From assembly GCA_963707435.1 (NCBI GenBank), contig CAVPPF010000007.1, positions 548,787 to 612,786 of the forward strand: a stretch of 64,000 nucleotides of DNA. The letters are read 5' to 3'. Source of the DNA: UBA4744 sp963707435 (lineage in GTDB: Bacteria; Actinomycetota; Acidimicrobiia; Spongiisociales; UBA4744). Each line of letters opens with the position of its first letter. Position 1 is the first letter of the stretch. Below are positions 63,016 to 64,000 of this stretch, piece after piece. Made by a program: the position numbers and the translations under genes. Below the pieces are notes generated by a model. The model worked only from the letters and a program-made list of their open reading frames with translations, made no database searches and had not been told where the DNA came from.

Positions 63016-63772
63016 TCACCCTTCGACAGCTGGTGCTATCGGGTCTCCGGGGTCCCAATTGCCGAATCCGCCAACCGGATTCTGGGGACAAACCTCGAAA
63101 AGCCGCCGGGCGGCTTCGTTCGAGATGTTGGCCAGCGGGTCGTTCTCCATCGTAGCTCCCTTCACTAGCGATGAGCTCTTCCAGGGAGAGGAAGTCTTCG
63201 TAGATGATCCCCTGGGTTGCGGCGCATTCGATCCACGCCAGCTGGTAGGCGTATAACTCCTCCCACATGGCCCGAGTCCCACGGTTCCCGAGGTGGGAAA
63301 TGCAGCCCTTCTTTGCAGGCGAGGGCGGTAGCCACAGCCAGCTGCAGCTGTTCCCCTTGGAATCGATGGAAGAAGAACTCGCCGTCATCGTCAAAGCCCG
63401 AGCCGAAACCCTGATCGATGAGACATTGCGATTGGAGCTCCTTGATCACGGGCGGATCCAAGTCGAAGCGTTCCTGTGGCGTGAGGTGCGAGAAGTCGCC
63501 GTACCCCTCGATCGGATCCAAGATCAAGGGATCACCGTCCTCGGTCACCGGCCCGATGTAGTTTCCCTCCCGATCGAACAGATTCATCCCTCTGGCTCGT
63601 TCCCACGGATCGGTCGTTGTCGTCGACGACGCCACCGTCGAGGCGACTGTGGGTTGTGGAACGGTTGTGGTGATCGGTTGCGTGGACTCGGTGGGGGTGG
63701 TTGAACCAGCACACCCGACAACCCCGACAAGGAAACCCAGAATTATCGGCCACGCCCGCGACTCACGCTCAC
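63016..63772 (-). pseudogene. array lipoprotein S (GYGDFSG/GGFG subgroup), broken
   Basis: Signal and lipobox (GFLVGVVGC) are in a frame that lacks a start at the RBS (AAGGAG) position, again one base out. Then DPIEGYGDFSHLTPQERFDLD, CLIDQGF, LACKEGL, a frameshift near 63290 (MWEELYAYQLAWIECAATQG), another near 63160, and VCPQNPVGGFGNWDPGDP to the stop at 63016. Same subgroup as P, Q and T. Confidence 0.7.
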
Positions 63773-63783
63773 CGCTGCTCCTT

Positions 63784-64000
63784 TCACGGCGCCGGCTCCA
63801 CAGGATCACCCGGATCCCACCCTCCAAACCCACGGACCGGATACTGCGGGCACAACTTCTCAAGCCGGTCCCACTCGCCGAAACCGAGCTCAAGCAGGTC
63901 GGAATAGGGTGACCACATCCCATTAGATTCGACAAACACCTCGAGGGAGGGAGGCTCCGAGATGGAATGCCCTTCGGCTCGCAGACAGTCAGCCACCGCC
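63784..64000 (-). CDS. array lipoprotein T, C-terminal part
   Basis: The last 71 codons of a gene that runs past the right edge: ADCLRAEGHSISEPPSLEVFVE, MWSPYSDL, LCPQYPVRGFGGWDPGDP. GGFG subgroup. It ends 11 bases before the start region of S. The array therefore continues beyond the window. Confidence 0.75.
   Translation of the reverse strand, partial: AVADCLRAEGHSISEPPSLEVFVESNGMWSPYSDLLELGFGEWDRLEKLCPQYPVRGFGGWDPGDPVEPAP

Larger units (their letters stand above)
48601..64000 (-). other. array of paralogous four-cysteine lipoproteins with peptide genes and exporter
   Basis: At least 13 related lipoprotein genes, all minus strand, interspersed with three small secreted-peptide genes, a broken ABC exporter, MazEF and an IS3 remnant. 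Shared features: lipobox, Thr/Ser/Pro linker, optional GYGDFSG motif, C-L/V/M-x-x-x-G-[FWY], a second Cys about 40-50 residues on, CLxxxGYxxPxPPS, WxPY, and CPQ near the C terminus. One subgroup adds a GGFGxWDPGDP tail. The array continues past the window. Confidence 0.85.

Noticed and set aside
61946..63394. A single 482-residue protein spanning lipoproteins S and R
   Set aside because: It joins the shifted middle of S with R in one frame by accident; R has its own start, signal peptide and lipobox at 63010.
48601..64000. TGA or TAG recoding (sense readthrough) as an explanation of in-frame stops
   Set aside because: Stops in the rest of the window are ordinary (many genes end with TGA in 4-base overlaps), the in-frame stops include both TGA and TAG, and they co-occur with frameshifts in the same genes.
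1..64000. tRNA, rRNA and CRISPR features
   Set aside because: No T-loop GTTCGAATC-type box with a matching acceptor stem, no rRNA sequence, and no regularly spaced repeats were found by reading both strands.

Overview
The window looks like a chromosome segment of a GC-rich actinobacterium. It carries a complete Pup-proteasome locus (ARC/Mpa, Dop, Pup, PrcB, PrcA, PafA, PafB, PafC) followed by TatB-like, TatC and a HelY-type helicase, an order close to that of Mycobacterium. Actinobacterial families such as DUF4193 and a 13E12-like HNH protein agree with this. An early-branching class such as Acidimicrobiia is plausible, but that is inference. No rRNA, tRNA or CRISPR array was found.

Region 1 (1-18.6 kb) is the core locus. 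On the minus strand it runs ARC, Dop, Pup, PrcB, PrcA, then PafA, PafB, PafC, a zinc-ribbon protein, TatB-like, TatC, helicase and lipid kinase, with many 4-bp start/stop overlaps. Leftward lie DUF4193, polyprenol-phosphate mannosyltransferase, GNAT, Nudix, M20 peptidase, and a divergent DUF1015 / HAD-IIA pair. Region 2 (18.6-21.7 kb) holds a ferredoxin and an operon for tRNA T-loop modification: a Prli42-like miniprotein, a TtuB-like sulfur carrier, a TtuA-like thiolase and TrmI. Region 3 (21.8-45.7 kb) is metabolic: MFS, AidB-like dehydrogenase, an NfnAB-like transhydrogenase, VIT1-type transporter, amidase, glutamate formiminotransferase-cyclodeaminase, a 2-oxoacid:ferredoxin oxidoreductase with a beta-gamma fusion, a thiolase/DUF35 pair, CorA, and a TetR gene under a perfect palindrome.

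Region 4 (45.7 kb to the end) is accessory. It starts with an HNH protein whose start codon lies in a perfect SOS box. It then contains at least 13 paralogous four-cysteine lipoprotein genes, all on the minus strand. Three tiny secreted-peptide genes each overlap the start of a lipoprotein gene. A MacB/lactococcin-972-type exporter (adaptor, ATPase, permease), a MazEF pair and an IS3 remnant lie among them. Many members are broken by frameshifts or in-frame stops, while the first 48 kb is clean. The layout suggests a secreted-peptide system with a diversified array of possible immunity lipoproteins. I do not recognise it as a described family and regard it as the most interesting part of the window.
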